Below are positions 17,618-26,735 of a stretch of DNA of 64,000 nucleotides, in pieces (the stretch's first letter is position 1; every line of letters starts with the position of its first letter). The translations under genes and the position numbers were made by a program. The stretch is from Streptomyces sp. WMMC500 (lineage in GTDB: Bacteria > Actinomycetota > Actinomycetes > Streptomycetales > Streptomycetaceae): the NCBI RefSeq assembly GCF_027497195.1, contig NZ_CP114905.1, forward strand, positions 930,001-994,000. The letters run 5' to 3'. The notes under the pieces were generated by a model. That model was not told where the DNA came from, searched no databases, and saw only the letters and a list, made by a program, of their open reading frames with translations.

Positions 17618-18454
17618 TCAGCGCGGGTCGAGGTCCAGCGGCGTGGGCTCGAAGGCCCAGTCGAGCACGAAGTCGGCGACCTCTTCCCAGCCGGTCTCAC
17701 CGCAGGTGTAGTGGCTGCGGCCGGGGTACTTCTTGTACGCGGTGACGGCCCTGGAGTGCTTGGCGTTCTTCTTGTAGTTCTCGTGCTGCACGGCCGGCGG
17801 CAGGATGCGGTCCCTGCCGCCGGCGATGAACAGCAAAGGTGCCCGGTCGTGGTTGGCGAAGTCGTAGGCCGTCGCGGCGTGCGGCGTGACGTTGGCGAAG
17901 CCGCCCTGGAACAGGATCCGGCCCGAGACGGGGACCGCGTAGCGGTCGTAGACGGCCTTCGACTCCTCGTCGCTCAGGTTGTTCGTGAACGCGTGGTGGA
18001 AGTCCTTCTCGGTGAGGGACACCGGGCGGTTCTTGTTGGCCGGGTTGTGCAGGACCGGGAACGTCGCCTTGATCTCGCTGAACGGCAGCGCCCGGATCCC
18101 CTTCACGGGCGCACCGTCGATGGACACCCCGACCGCGCCGTATCCGGCGTCGAGGAGGAGTTGCACGAAGGTGCCGCCGAACGAGTGGCCCACGAGAAGC
18201 GGCTTCGTGTCCAGTGTCGCCACGAACCCGGCCAGGTGGTCGAGGATCTCGCGCACGCCCAGCCCCGCCAGCGGCGAGGGATCACGGCGCAGCGCCTCGA
18301 CGCCGGCTTCGCCCTGCTCGATCCCCGGGTAGCCGGGGGTGTGCACCTTCATGCCCCGCTGCTCGTAGCGGGTGACCCAGTGCTCCCACGACAGGGGCGT
18401 CATCCAGAGGCCGTGGATGAGTACGACCGTGTCCGGTGGTGCGGCCTGGTCCAT
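17618..18454 (-). CDS. Alpha/beta hydrolase
   Basis: The 278-residue protein begins VVLIHGLWMTPLSWEHWV with the oxyanion-loop HG, has the nucleophile elbow LLVGHSFGGTFVQLLL (Ser near residue 93), an acid in FIAGGRDRILPP and a His in PGRSHYTCG, so the catalytic triad is complete. No signal peptide is seen, so it acts in the cytoplasm. Its substrate cannot be told. It is on the same strand as the nuo cluster but has its own 82-base spacing from nuoA. Confidence 0.88.
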   Translation of the reverse strand: MDQAAPPDTVVLIHGLWMTPLSWEHWVTRYEQRGMKVHTPGYPGIEQGEAGVEALRRDPSPLAGLGVREILDHLAGFVATLDTKPLLVGHSFGGTFVQLLLDAGYGAVGVSIDGAPVKGIRALPFSEIKATFPVLHNPANKNRPVSLTEKDFHHAFTNNLSDEESKAVYDRYAVPVSGRILFQGGFANVTPHAATAYDFANHDRAPLLFIAGGRDRILPPAVQHENYKKNAKHSRAVTAYKKYPGRSHYTCGETGWEEVADFVLDWAFEPTPLDLDPR

Positions 18455-18581
18455 CGTCCCGTCCGATCTCTCCGGCGCCGGCGTCCGCGCGTACCCGTAC
18501 GCTGCCGACTTCAGACTATTCGGACACCGGGCCGAGCGGAGTCATCGATGCGCCGCGAGCCGCCGCGCCCGCGGCCCGCCG

Positions 18582-19481
18582 TCAGAGGTCGCCCGGCTCG
18601 GGCTGGGCCGGGGCGCCGGCGGAGTCCATCAGGATGGCGTGCGTCTGGTAGGCGCCGGGCGCCGCCTTCGCGGGGACCTGGGAGGAGACCTGGACGATGC
18701 CGCTCGGCAGCACCGTGAACACCGGCGGCTCCGCGTTCTTCGGCAGGTCGCGGACGAACCGGTCGACGCGGATCCGCTGGCCCTCCGTCAGGTCCGACTT
18801 CTGCAGGCTGCCGACCGTCCCCTGCAGATGGCGGATCACGAGGGCGGCGTCGTCCGGGTTCATCGCGGTCAGCCGGATCCAGGAGGAGTCGGCGAAGCTG
18901 AGGCGTACGTCGGACTCCAACTCGCTGTACGGCATCCGCCGCAGCTCCGCGACCGCGTCGCGCGGCACCTCCCACAGGACGTCCGCGCGCCCGATCGAGC
19001 CCACGGTGGTGCCGAGGAACACCAGGCGCCGGTCGGTGAGCGCCACGTGCGTGCGGTACGTGTCCGGCCGGCGCGACGGGTCGAGCTGCCAGGGGGCGCC
19101 GCGCGCCACGGTACCCGGGTCGGCCCACATGACGGGGAAGTCGTCGACCTCGTTCTCCGGCTCGTCCGGGCGGCCCCGTACGGACGGGCTGCCGAAGGGG
19201 GAGCCACCGCCACCGAGCGCGTTCGCGACGACGTTCAGGACGGCCGGGACGCCGATGCCCAGCACCCGGCCCGTGCGCCGGGCCGCGCGCTCGCCCGCCG
19301 GGCGTACGGTGAACTCCGGGCCCCGCGGCCAGCCCGCCTGCTCCTCCAGCTCGCGCTGGATGTCGCGGCGCCCGGTGTCCCGGAACCAGCGCGCGCCCGC
19401 GACCCGTGGCGCCACGCCGGCGGCGAAGTGCACGCCCGTCCGGCACTGCAGCGTCTCGTCCCCGTCCGGGTACCAGTCCAT
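18582..19481 (-). CDS. Hypothetical protein with PH-like segment, type VII-associated module
   Basis: A 299-residue soluble protein without a signal peptide. Residues ~145-205 (TYRTHVALTDRRLVFLG, then VLWEVPRDAVAELRRM and VRLSFADSSWIRLTA) look like a bacterial PH-like domain. The middle (AVLNVVANALGGGG) is mildly hydrophobic. I do not recognise a named family. It is the last gene of a tight four-gene set that starts with a WXG100-like protein, four bases after the preceding gene, so it is probably a cytoplasmic partner or regulator of that set. Confidence 0.6.
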   Translation of the reverse strand: MDWYPDGDETLQCRTGVHFAAGVAPRVAGARWFRDTGRRDIQRELEEQAGWPRGPEFTVRPAGERAARRTGRVLGIGVPAVLNVVANALGGGGSPFGSPSVRGRPDEPENEVDDFPVMWADPGTVARGAPWQLDPSRRPDTYRTHVALTDRRLVFLGTTVGSIGRADVLWEVPRDAVAELRRMPYSELESDVRLSFADSSWIRLTAMNPDDAALVIRHLQGTVGSLQKSDLTEGQRIRVDRFVRDLPKNAEPPVFTVLPSGIVQVSSQVPAKAAPGAYQTHAILMDSAGAPAQPEPGDL

Positions 19482-19485
19482 GCCG

Positions 19486-20172
19486 TCAGCCTCCCTCCGT
19501 GCCCTCCGGCTGGGGGAAGGCCACGGACTTGACGATCTCCGCCATGAGCTCGCTGAGGTCGTCCCACTGGTTCATCGCGCTGGTGTCGAGCGTGAACACC
19601 GCAGTGTACGGGCCGGTGGGGAACGGGATGTAGACCTGGATCTGACCCGTGATCAGCCGGGTGTCCTCGCCGCTCTCGGTGTAATCCCCGTCGATCGTCA
19701 GCGCCTTGACGGTGACCACGGCGACGGCCGGGCCGCAGGGCAGGTCGAGCCAGCGCACGTCGTGCTTGGGCCGCCGCCCGAAGACCTCGCGCAGGCCCAG
19801 CGCCGCCGCCTCGGCGCTGGTGTGGTCCGACTCCATCGCGGCGACGGTGAGCGAGCAGTGCGCGACGCCGCCCTCCTGGTCGTCGTAGATGCCGATCCCG
19901 GTGAAGCAGACGCCGTTGCCCGCCATCGCCTCCAGTACGGGGACGTAGATGGCGCCCATCGCCTGCCAGAGCTGTTCGTCGCCCTTGGGGTAGATGTCCC
20001 GTACGAGTTCCGCTGCCGCCTCGGCGCGCTCGGCGGGGTCGAGGGTGAGGGAGACGGCGTGCATGCCCTCCGGGACGTGGAAGCCGATGGGGGGCGGCAG
20101 GACTTCCGCCGTTGCCCCGCTCGCCGCGTCCGCGGTCTCGTCGAGGCCGGTCACGTCGCTCACCTCGCTCAC
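19486..20172 (-). CDS. Hypothetical protein, type VII-associated module
   Basis: A 228-residue protein that starts at a GTG overlapping the stop of the preceding gene as GTGA. It has PPPIGFHVPEGMHAVSLTLD, CFTGIGIYDDQEGGVAHCSL and VFTLDTSAMNQWDDLSELM, a mixed alpha/beta pattern without catalytic motifs or membrane segments. Similar proteins occur in actinobacteria next to WXG100 and LXG-like genes, often as predicted chaperones or export-associated factors. I cannot assign a function. Confidence 0.6.
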   Translation of the reverse strand: MSEVSDVTGLDETADAASGATAEVLPPPIGFHVPEGMHAVSLTLDPAERAEAAAELVRDIYPKGDEQLWQAMGAIYVPVLEAMAGNGVCFTGIGIYDDQEGGVAHCSLTVAAMESDHTSAEAAALGLREVFGRRPKHDVRWLDLPCGPAVAVVTVKALTIDGDYTESGEDTRLITGQIQVYIPFPTGPYTAVFTLDTSAMNQWDDLSELMAEIVKSVAFPQPEGTEGG

Positions 20173-21461
20173 CTCGCCGTGGCCGCGTTGGTGAAGGCGT
20201 CGCCGAAGCCGAAGTCGCGCTCCGCCAGCCCGTGGATCTTGTAGCCGGTGAGCGCGCCCTTGATGCCCGCGTCGAGGCCGCGGCCGAGGTTCGACATCGG
20301 GGCGATCAGCTCGTCCGCCTTGATCAGCGGCTTGGCGAGGAGGTTGATCCCCTGGGTACCCAGCCACTGGCCCATGCGGACGTTCTGGTACGCGCTCTCC
20401 GCCGCCAGCATCATCCGGCTGCCGCCCTTGATGAGCGGGAAGGACTTCAGCGGGCCGAAGAGGACGAACGTCTTCCCCATCCCCGTGACCCCCCGGTACG
20501 CGCTGCCCAGCTTCGCCGCGCGCGCCACCGCGTTGGTGCCCTTCGCGAGCTGGGCGCCGCCGATCACGCCCTTCACACCGGGGATGATGCCCAGCGCGTC
20601 GATGCCGATGTCCAGCCAACTGACATCGGCGCCCGCGGCCATGGCGGTGAGGTGGGTGACCAGCGCGAGCGCGCTGGTCACCATGGCGGCGACGGCGAAG
20701 ATGGCGCCGATGGGCTCGAACGGCGCGGTGAGGATGGCCAGGACGCCGAGGATGCCGCTGAGGGTGCTCAGCAGGTCGCCGATGGCCTTGATGAAGTCGG
20801 CGTGGTCCTGGACCCAGTCGACGGCGTCGCCGAAGGCGTCGGCGATCCCGCCCGTGATCTTGTCGAAGAGACCCGGCTCGTTGGGCGCCATGTCGCTGGC
20901 GCCGTCGAGGTCGTCGGTGATCCGTTCGGCGGCGGCGTGGTAGCGGTCACGGAGTTCCTCCGCTCGGTCGATGACGCGCTGCAGCGCGTCGTCGGCGCCC
21001 TCGGCGGCCTCTTCCTTGCGCTCCTTGTCCTTCTCGGCGCGCTCCTGCTCGCGGTCGCCCTCGCTGTCCTCCACGGCGCCGGTGGCACCCCGCAGCGCCA
21101 GTCTGGCGTCCTCGGCCTCCTGCTGCCGCCGCTTGGCCTCGCGTTCGAGGTCCGCGGCCTCTTCCTGGAAGTTCTCCAACTGCTGCGACCAGCGGCTCAG
21201 CGCGTGCGACGCCTTCTCGAAGGAGTCCCGGGCCTGGCGCAGCTTGGGCGTGACGTCGTCCGACACGTAGTCGGAGAAGGCGACAGCCGCCTTCCCCTTC
21301 CAGGCGCCGCACGATATTCGCTCCAGGTCGGCGACGGTGTCGCGCAACTCGCCGGCCACGCCCCCGATCCGCTTGGCGAGACTCCTGGTGCGGTGGACGT
21401 CGCCGGGGGTGGGGTCGAAGCCGAGGGTGGGGAAGCTGCGGGCGGGGTCGGAGGGTGCCAC
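20169..21461 (-). CDS. WXG/LXG-like type VII secretion substrate with coiled coil and hydrophobic core
   Basis: The GTG at 21461 lies two bases after the stop of the WXG100-like gene and gives 430 residues. Residues ~20-75 form a helical hairpin with a W-x-G turn (CGAWKGKAAVAF), followed at once by YVSDD, which fits the YxxxD/E secretion signal. Residues ~90-200 are a charged coiled coil, then a hydrophobic section (LLSTLSGILGVLAILTAP, IFAVAAMVTSALALVTHL) and a Gly-rich tail. This is the layout of LXG-type proteins exported by type VII systems. No toxin motif is recognised in the C-terminus. Confidence 0.7.
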   Translation of the reverse strand: MAPSDPARSFPTLGFDPTPGDVHRTRSLAKRIGGVAGELRDTVADLERISCGAWKGKAAVAFSDYVSDDVTPKLRQARDSFEKASHALSRWSQQLENFQEEAADLEREAKRRQQEAEDARLALRGATGAVEDSEGDREQERAEKDKERKEEAAEGADDALQRVIDRAEELRDRYHAAAERITDDLDGASDMAPNEPGLFDKITGGIADAFGDAVDWVQDHADFIKAIGDLLSTLSGILGVLAILTAPFEPIGAIFAVAAMVTSALALVTHLTAMAAGADVSWLDIGIDALGIIPGVKGVIGGAQLAKGTNAVARAAKLGSAYRGVTGMGKTFVLFGPLKSFPLIKGGSRMMLAAESAYQNVRMGQWLGTQGINLLAKPLIKADELIAPMSNLGRGLDAGIKGALTGYKIHGLAERDFGFGDAFTNAATAR

Positions 21462-21463
21462 GG

Positions 21464-21760
21464 TCAGCCGGCCTCTGCTTTGGTCAGGGTCTCCATGAGG
21501 TCCTTGTCGAGCTCGTCGAACTTCGTGGCGATCTCGTCGATCATGTCCACGGTGGCGGCGGTCGTCTCGCCGATCTGGGTGATGCCGTACTTCCACTCGT
21601 CGGCGAAGTCGTGCACCTCGTCGATCAGTTTCCCGGCCCCCACGGCGTCGCCGTCGGCGCCGCCGATCACCTTCCGGACGTTCTCCATCCGGCGGGTGAT
21701 CGTGCTGAATGTCTTTCTGAGGTCCTCCATGACGGTGCCTCGGATCACCAGATCGCCCAA
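21464..21760 (-). CDS. WXG100-like small helical protein
   Basis: A 98-residue helical protein with W-K-Y-G at the centre (FADEWKYGITQIGETT), matching the two-helix plan of WXG100/EsxA-type proteins. A TTG start at 21760 has GAAGGGG upstream; an ATG at 21730 is an alternative that would give 88 residues. It heads the four-gene module and probably pairs with the product of the next gene for export. No ESX core genes (eccC, eccD, mycP) are in the window. Confidence 0.7.
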   Translation of the reverse strand: MGDLVIRGTVMEDLRKTFSTITRRMENVRKVIGGADGDAVGAGKLIDEVHDFADEWKYGITQIGETTAATVDMIDEIATKFDELDKDLMETLTKAEAG

Positions 21761-21871
21761 CGCGCACGCCCCTTCGGATCGACGGGTGTTGATCGAAAGG
21801 CATCAGCCTAGAAGCGCGGACCGGCCGGCCGTGGCCGAAAATGCGATTCACAGAAAACTCTCATGCGGCGG

Positions 21872-22729
21872 TCAGCCGGCCAGGTCCCGGACGTGGGGGA
21901 CGGTCCGGACCAGGGCCAGGACGCCGATCACGACGACGGCGACGCCGGCGCAGCCGGGGAGCAGCCACCAGCCGAGGCGGATGCTCTCGCCGAAGAGGAA
22001 CATCCCGAGGACGAGGCTCACGGTGGCGTCGCCGATGGTGAGCGCCGGCTGGGAGGCGGCCAGGGAGCCGGCCTGCAGGGCGTTCTCCAGCAGCAGGACG
22101 GCGGCGATGCCGCAGAGCGCGAAGCCGTACGTCTGCCAGGTCGTCAGGAAGGCGAGCAGGCCGTCGTCGATCAGGACGGAGGTGGCGGTCTTGAGCAGGG
22201 CCGCGGTCAGCGCGTTGCCCACGGCCGCCGCCGCGCCCAGGACGACGGCGCGCAGCAGGCCGGAAGTGCCGCGGACGCTGAGGGCGACCGCGGCGGCCAT
22301 CGCGCCCAGGCAGGCGAGCAGCACGGGAACCCACCGGGTCATCGGCGCCAGGTCCCGTTCCCCGGACGGGGCGGCGGCTCCGAGCGCCACCGCGAGTCCG
22401 GCGACCACGGCGGCCACGGCCCACCAGCCCTCCTCCGGCAGGCGGCGGTGCAGCAGAAACGTGCCGAACAGCAGGGCGAAGGGCAGTTCCAGGATGAACA
22501 GCGGCTGCACCAGAGAGAGCGGCCCGTTGGCCAGGGCCACCGCCTGGCTGACGGCCGCCCCGGTGACCCCCGCGATGCCGATCAGCCAGGCGGGCTTGCG
22601 CGCCAGTGCCACGAGCAGCCGCAGACCGCCGCCTTGCGGCACGGTGGCCGCGGCCTTGCGCTGGAACGCGGTGCCGGCGGCGTTGCTGGCGGCACCGAGG
22701 ACCGCGAAGGCTACGGCGAGAACGAGCAT
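21872..22729 (-). CDS. DMT-superfamily transporter (EamA-like)
   Basis: A 285-residue protein of about ten hydrophobic segments. QAVALANGPLSLVQPLFILE and ALQAGSLAASQPALTIGDAT are inverted-repeat signature regions of EamA/DMT proteins with the conserved Pro-Leu and Gln-Pro motifs. It would export or import a small metabolite; the substrate is unknown. Start ATG at 22729. It is divergent from the PAP2 phosphatase gene. Confidence 0.8.
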   Translation of the reverse strand: MLVLAVAFAVLGAASNAAGTAFQRKAAATVPQGGGLRLLVALARKPAWLIGIAGVTGAAVSQAVALANGPLSLVQPLFILELPFALLFGTFLLHRRLPEEGWWAVAAVVAGLAVALGAAAPSGERDLAPMTRWVPVLLACLGAMAAAVALSVRGTSGLLRAVVLGAAAAVGNALTAALLKTATSVLIDDGLLAFLTTWQTYGFALCGIAAVLLLENALQAGSLAASQPALTIGDATVSLVLGMFLFGESIRLGWWLLPGCAGVAVVVIGVLALVRTVPHVRDLAG

Positions 22730-22891
22730 GTGGGGTATCCGCGCGGTATGGGTCGGCCGCCCTGCCGGGCGGGAGCATCTGCGTCGCTACGCTCGGACCG
22801 TACCCCCCGGCACTCCCCACCGGCCTCCGGCTCGCCCTGACACGCCGCCGAGGACGGCGGTCGAAATCCGGCCGAGCCCGGCCACGGGCGC

Positions 22892-23647
22892 GTGGGGCCG
22901 GCACGGGCGGCGTTATGGTCGGTCACCGGAGGCGGCGGGGACACCGGGCGCAGGGGGGCCACGATCTTGCGGTTACGCACGGGCCGGACGGCACGGGGGC
23001 GGCCGGGGCCCGGGGTGCTGCTGCACCCGTCGTTGCGCGCGTGGCTGGGGCCGGTCGCGGTCCTCGCGACGCTCGTGGTCGCGGTGCTCGGGATCCTGGT
23101 CGCCGGCGACGGCGGGGACGGCGCGGTGGACCTTTGGCTCGGGCCGGCGGAGGCAGGGGCGGGGCCGTGGCGGGACGTCGCCCTTGCCGTGGACTTCTGG
23201 GGCGAGCCGGCCGGAGCGGCGGCGCTGGTGGTGGGCGCGGTGACGGGCTGTCTGGCGTTGCGCCGGCCGCGCGCGGCGGTGCTCTTCGTTGCCGGCACCG
23301 GTGCGGCGGTGGCGGCGACGACGCTGCTCAAGCCCCTGGTGGGACGCACCATCCACGGCGACAACCTGTCCTACCCCAGTGGGCACACCGCCTTCGTCAC
23401 CGCGTGCGCCCTCGTGCTGGCGATGCTCGCGACCGGCCGGCCCGGCGTGGGCAGGACGGCCTGCGCGGCGGTCGTGCTCGGCGCGGCGCTGGTCGCGGGC
23501 GCCGCCATGGGCTGGGCGCAGGTCGCCCTGGGCGCGCACCATCCGACGGACGTCGTCGGCGGCTGGTGCACCGCGGCGGCGGTGATCCCGGCGACCGCGT
23601 GGCTGATCGACCGGGGGGCCGACGCCGGCCGGCGCCGCCGCCGCTGA
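22892..23647 (+). CDS. PAP2-family membrane phosphatase
   Basis: The 251-residue product has the PAP2 acid-phosphatase motifs KPLVGRTIHG, YPSGHTAF and GAHHPTDVVGG with the catalytic His pair, set among five or six membrane helices; the usual Ser-Arg of the third motif reads Ala-Gln (GWAQVALGAHH). It should dephosphorylate a lipid pyrophosphate such as undecaprenyl or phosphatidic acid. The start is uncertain: GTG at 22892 or TTG at 22967. The N-terminal frame holds TTA codons, one at 22973-22975 that would be codon 3 with the TTG start. It converges on the exopolysaccharide cluster with a seven-base gap. Confidence 0.82.
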   Translation: MGPARAALWSVTGGGGDTGRRGATILRLRTGRTARGRPGPGVLLHPSLRAWLGPVAVLATLVVAVLGILVAGDGGDGAVDLWLGPAEAGAGPWRDVALAVDFWGEPAGAAALVVGAVTGCLALRRPRAAVLFVAGTGAAVAATTLLKPLVGRTIHGDNLSYPSGHTAFVTACALVLAMLATGRPGVGRTACAAVVLGAALVAGAAMGWAQVALGAHHPTDVVGGWCTAAAVIPATAWLIDRGADAGRRRRR

Positions 23648-23654
23648 CGCCACG

Positions 23655-24980
23655 TCACGAACGGCGGCGGAACACCGGCCGCACCGGCCGCCCGCCCATC
23701 CAGGGCGTGGGATCGGCGGCGTCCAGCGCCTTCCGGTACGTCGCACACGCCTCGGCCACCACCTCGACGGTGCGGTCGATGTCGGCGTCGCCGAGCGCGC
23801 TGCTCACCACGAACGACGGGGCCAGCACCCCGCCCGCCAGCAGCCGGCGCAGGAAGAGGGTGCGGTACCGCTGCGACGGCCGCCCGTGCTCGTCGAGGGT
23901 GGCGAAGACCAGGTTGCTGGCCCGGCCCCGGAGGACGACGTGGTCGCCGACGCCCATGCCGGCCGCGGCGTCGCGGACACCGGCGGCCAGCCGCTCGCCG
24001 AGGTCGTGCAGGCGCGCCGTGACGCCCTCCTCTACGTAGGTGGTCTGCACGGCCGCCGCGGCGGCCAGCGCGTGCGTCTCGGCACCGTGCGTCGTGGACA
24101 GCAGGAACACCCGGTCGCCCGGGTGCCGCAGCCCGCCGCGCTCCATCAGCTCGCGGCGCCCGGCCAGCGCGGCGACGGCGAACCCGTTACCCAGCGCCTT
24201 GCCGAAGGTGGAGAGGTCGGGCACGACGCCGTACAGGCCCTGGGCGCCCGCCTCGGACCAGCGGAAGCCGGTGATCATCTCGTCGAAGACGAGCACGCAG
24301 CCGTGCCGGTCGGCCAGTCGGCGCAGTCCCGCGAGGTATCCCGGCGGCGGCTCGGTGTGGGTGGCGGGTTCGAGGATCAGGCAGGCCACCTCGTCCTCGT
24401 ACCGGGCGAGCAGTGCCTCGGTGGCGGCCAGGTCCCCGTACGGGAACGCCACGGTGAGGCCGGTGGCGGCCGCGGGGATGCCGGCGGACATCGGCGTGGT
24501 GCCGATGAACCAGTCGTCGACCGAGAAGAACGGGTGGTCGCCGCAGACGGCCACCCGCGGGCGGCCCGTGACGGCGCGGGCGAGGCGCACCGCGGCGGTG
24601 GTGGCGTCGGAGCCGTTCTTCGCGAACTTCACCATCTCCGCGGTCGGCACCGTGGCGAGGAAGCGTTCCGCCGCCTCGGCCTCCACGACGGACGGGCGGA
24701 CGAAGTTCCCGCCGCGGCCGATTTCCCGGCGCACCGCTTCGAGCACCCGCGGGTGGGCGTGGCCGAGGCTGACCGACCGCAGGCCGGAGCCGTACTCGAC
24801 GTAGCGGTTGCCGTCGACGTCCCACACGTGGGCGCCGCGGCCGTGGCTGATGACCGGCGCGAGGTGCTCGGGGTACTGGTCGTCGCCCTTGGCGTAGGTG
24901 TGCGCGCCCCCGGGGATCAGGGCGTGCAGGCGTTCGTTCACCTCGCGCGACCGGGGCAGGGAGAACTCTTCGGTGTCCAC
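23655..24980 (-). CDS. Class III PLP aminotransferase, glutamate-1-semialdehyde aminomutase-like
   Basis: The 441-residue protein has the GSAM pattern: YVEYGSGLRSVSLGHAHP, VKFAKNGSDATTAAVRLAR, VFDEMITGFRW and the PLP lysine in STFGKALGNGFAVAAL. It is closer to sugar- and polyketide-cluster paralogues than to HemL, since it sits at the end of a sugar-biosynthesis block and a true HemL would be elsewhere. It probably moves an amino group on a sugar or side-chain aldehyde. GTG start at 24980, eight bases from the preceding gene. Confidence 0.85.
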   Translation of the reverse strand: MDTEEFSLPRSREVNERLHALIPGGAHTYAKGDDQYPEHLAPVISHGRGAHVWDVDGNRYVEYGSGLRSVSLGHAHPRVLEAVRREIGRGGNFVRPSVVEAEAAERFLATVPTAEMVKFAKNGSDATTAAVRLARAVTGRPRVAVCGDHPFFSVDDWFIGTTPMSAGIPAAATGLTVAFPYGDLAATEALLARYEDEVACLILEPATHTEPPPGYLAGLRRLADRHGCVLVFDEMITGFRWSEAGAQGLYGVVPDLSTFGKALGNGFAVAALAGRRELMERGGLRHPGDRVFLLSTTHGAETHALAAAAAVQTTYVEEGVTARLHDLGERLAAGVRDAAAGMGVGDHVVLRGRASNLVFATLDEHGRPSQRYRTLFLRRLLAGGVLAPSFVVSSALGDADIDRTVEVVAEACATYRKALDAADPTPWMGGRPVRPVFRRRS

Positions 24981-24987
24981 TCCGGCG

Positions 24988-25539
24988 TCACCCCTCCCTT
25001 GCCTTGAGGACCTCGGCGAGGCCCGGCGCGGCCCGGTCCCGCCGGGACATCGAGGTGACCGGCAGGGGCCAGGCGATGGCCAGCTCCGGGTCGTCGAAGG
25101 CGATCGTCACGTCCTCGGCCGGGTCGTGCGGCCGGTCGATCCGGTACGAGGTGTCGGCGGTCCCGGTCAGCGCCTGGAAGCCGTGCGCGCAGCCCGCCGG
25201 GACGTACAGCGTGGCCTGCGTCTCGTCGGACAGCTCGAAGAAGGCCCGGCCCAGGTAGGTCGGCGAGTCGGGCCGCAGGTCCACGACGACGTCGAAGATC
25301 CTCCCGTACGAGCACCGCACCAGCTTGGCTTCGCCGGCGCCGGCGCGCAGGTGCAGGCCGCGCACCACGCCGCGGGCGGACCGGGACACGCTGTCCTGGA
25401 CGAAGGCGTCCGGGTCGAGGCCCACCGAGCGGATGGTGTCGGCGTCGAAGGTGCGGCAGAAGAAGCCGCGCTCGTCGGCGTAGGGCGTCGGCTCGAAGAG
25501 GAACGCGCCGGTGATCGCCGGCACTTCGCTCGCTTTCAT
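24988..25539 (-). CDS. dTDP-4-dehydrorhamnose 3,5-epimerase (RmlC/RfbC) family protein
   Basis: The 183-residue product shows the cupin epimerase motifs RGVVRGLHLRAGAGEAKLVR, containing the catalytic His, FDVVVDLRPDSPTYLGRAFF and LYVPAGCAHGFQAL, plus a Tyr in TSYRID. It interconverts configurations at C3 and/or C5 of a nucleotide 4-keto-6-deoxy sugar. No rmlA, rmlB or rmlD is present, so the donor is more likely CDP- than dTDP-linked here. ATG overlaps the preceding stop. Confidence 0.88.
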   Translation of the reverse strand: MKASEVPAITGAFLFEPTPYADERGFFCRTFDADTIRSVGLDPDAFVQDSVSRSARGVVRGLHLRAGAGEAKLVRCSYGRIFDVVVDLRPDSPTYLGRAFFELSDETQATLYVPAGCAHGFQALTGTADTSYRIDRPHDPAEDVTIAFDDPELAIAWPLPVTSMSRRDRAAPGLAEVLKAREG

Positions 25540-26735
25540 GGGGCCTCCCGGAACAGGGCCGCGGTCAAGGCGGTGAACTGCTGGTCGAGTTGCTCGGTGA
25601 CGGCGCGGTTCCGCTCGACGAGGGTCCGCCGCACCTCGGCCGATCGCCGCTCCAGCTCCCGGAACTGCGCGAGCAGGCGGTCGGCGTCGACCTCGCGGGC
25701 CGGATGGCAGTACGCGCCGAGGCCCATCAGGTCCATGAGCGCGACGCTCTTCTCGGCGTAGCCGAGGGCGAGCGTGGGCACGCCGACCCTCAGCGCGCAG
25801 ACCAGGTTGTGGTACCGGGTCGCCACCACGCTGTCGGCGGCCGCCATCTCCTTCATCAGGTCGGCGAGCGCGTCCGCCTCGGCGGCGGTGACCAGCGGCG
25901 AGTCCACCGCGTCCAGCACCGCACCGACCACCGCCGTGTCCGTCTCGTCTCCGATGAGCAGCCGGACCGGCCTGCCGTCCTCGACCAGCGCGCGGACGAA
26001 GCGGGTGGTCCCCTCGACGTAGCGCCGGTGGATCTCCCCGGCCCGGGCGCGGTCGTCGTTGCCGCCGTGGTAGTCCATGACGCCGACGCAGACCGGGCCC
26101 TGCGGGCCCGGGGCCGCCCGCGGCGCGGGCAGGGCGAAGGCGAGGTCCGGGTAGACCTCGTCGTGCGCGGTGTCCACGCCCATCGAGCGCATCGCGTCGC
26201 GGGACATCTCGTCCCGGTACGAGCGGTACGCGGCCAGCTTCGCCGACCAGCGCACCAGCGCCCGGGTCGGCCGGTCGCGGATCGCGGCGGCGCCGACGCC
26301 GACCAGCGCGACCCGGGTGCCGCACAGCCGGCCGGCGGTGCAGAGCAGGAACAGCGAGTACGGGAAGCCCCACGGCCGCAGCGGCAGGGTGGCCTCCAGG
26401 ACGCCCATGCCCGGCACGATCACCAGGTCGTGCCGGCGCACCCAGGCGGCGGTGCGGACGGCGTCGACGAGTTTGCCGAGACCCTTCGCCGCGATCGCGC
26501 CAGCGCGCGAGGCCGTCCGGTACTCGCCGCGGTACCAGTGCAGTCGCGTGGCGGGGATCCCGTACCGGCTCGCGACGACCTCGGGGCCGCCGCACAGCGC
26601 GTCCACGACGGCTTTCGGGTGTGCGGCGCGGAGGTAGCCGAGCACGGCCTCCAGCGACCCGTCGTTGCCGAGGTTGCCGGAGCCGAGCAGGCCGAACACC
26701 CCGACGCGCACCGGGGTTCCGGGCGCGGAGGTCAC
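25536..26735 (-). CDS. Polysaccharide pyruvyl transferase family protein
   Basis: The GTG at 26735 overlaps the upstream glycosyltransferase stop as GTGA, giving 399 residues. The N-terminal FGLLGSGNLGNDGSLEAVL and the C-terminal DSVVATRYHNLVCALRVG with PTLALGYAEKSVALMDLMG are the two landmark regions of the pyruvyl transferase family. Members transfer pyruvate from PEP to form ketals on exopolysaccharides. It would add acidic decoration to the polymer. Confidence 0.85.
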   Translation of the reverse strand: MTSAPGTPVRVGVFGLLGSGNLGNDGSLEAVLGYLRAAHPKAVVDALCGGPEVVASRYGIPATRLHWYRGEYRTASRAGAIAAKGLGKLVDAVRTAAWVRRHDLVIVPGMGVLEATLPLRPWGFPYSLFLLCTAGRLCGTRVALVGVGAAAIRDRPTRALVRWSAKLAAYRSYRDEMSRDAMRSMGVDTAHDEVYPDLAFALPAPRAAPGPQGPVCVGVMDYHGGNDDRARAGEIHRRYVEGTTRFVRALVEDGRPVRLLIGDETDTAVVGAVLDAVDSPLVTAAEADALADLMKEMAAADSVVATRYHNLVCALRVGVPTLALGYAEKSVALMDLMGLGAYCHPAREVDADRLLAQFRELERRSAEVRRTLVERNRAVTEQLDQQFTALTAALFREAP

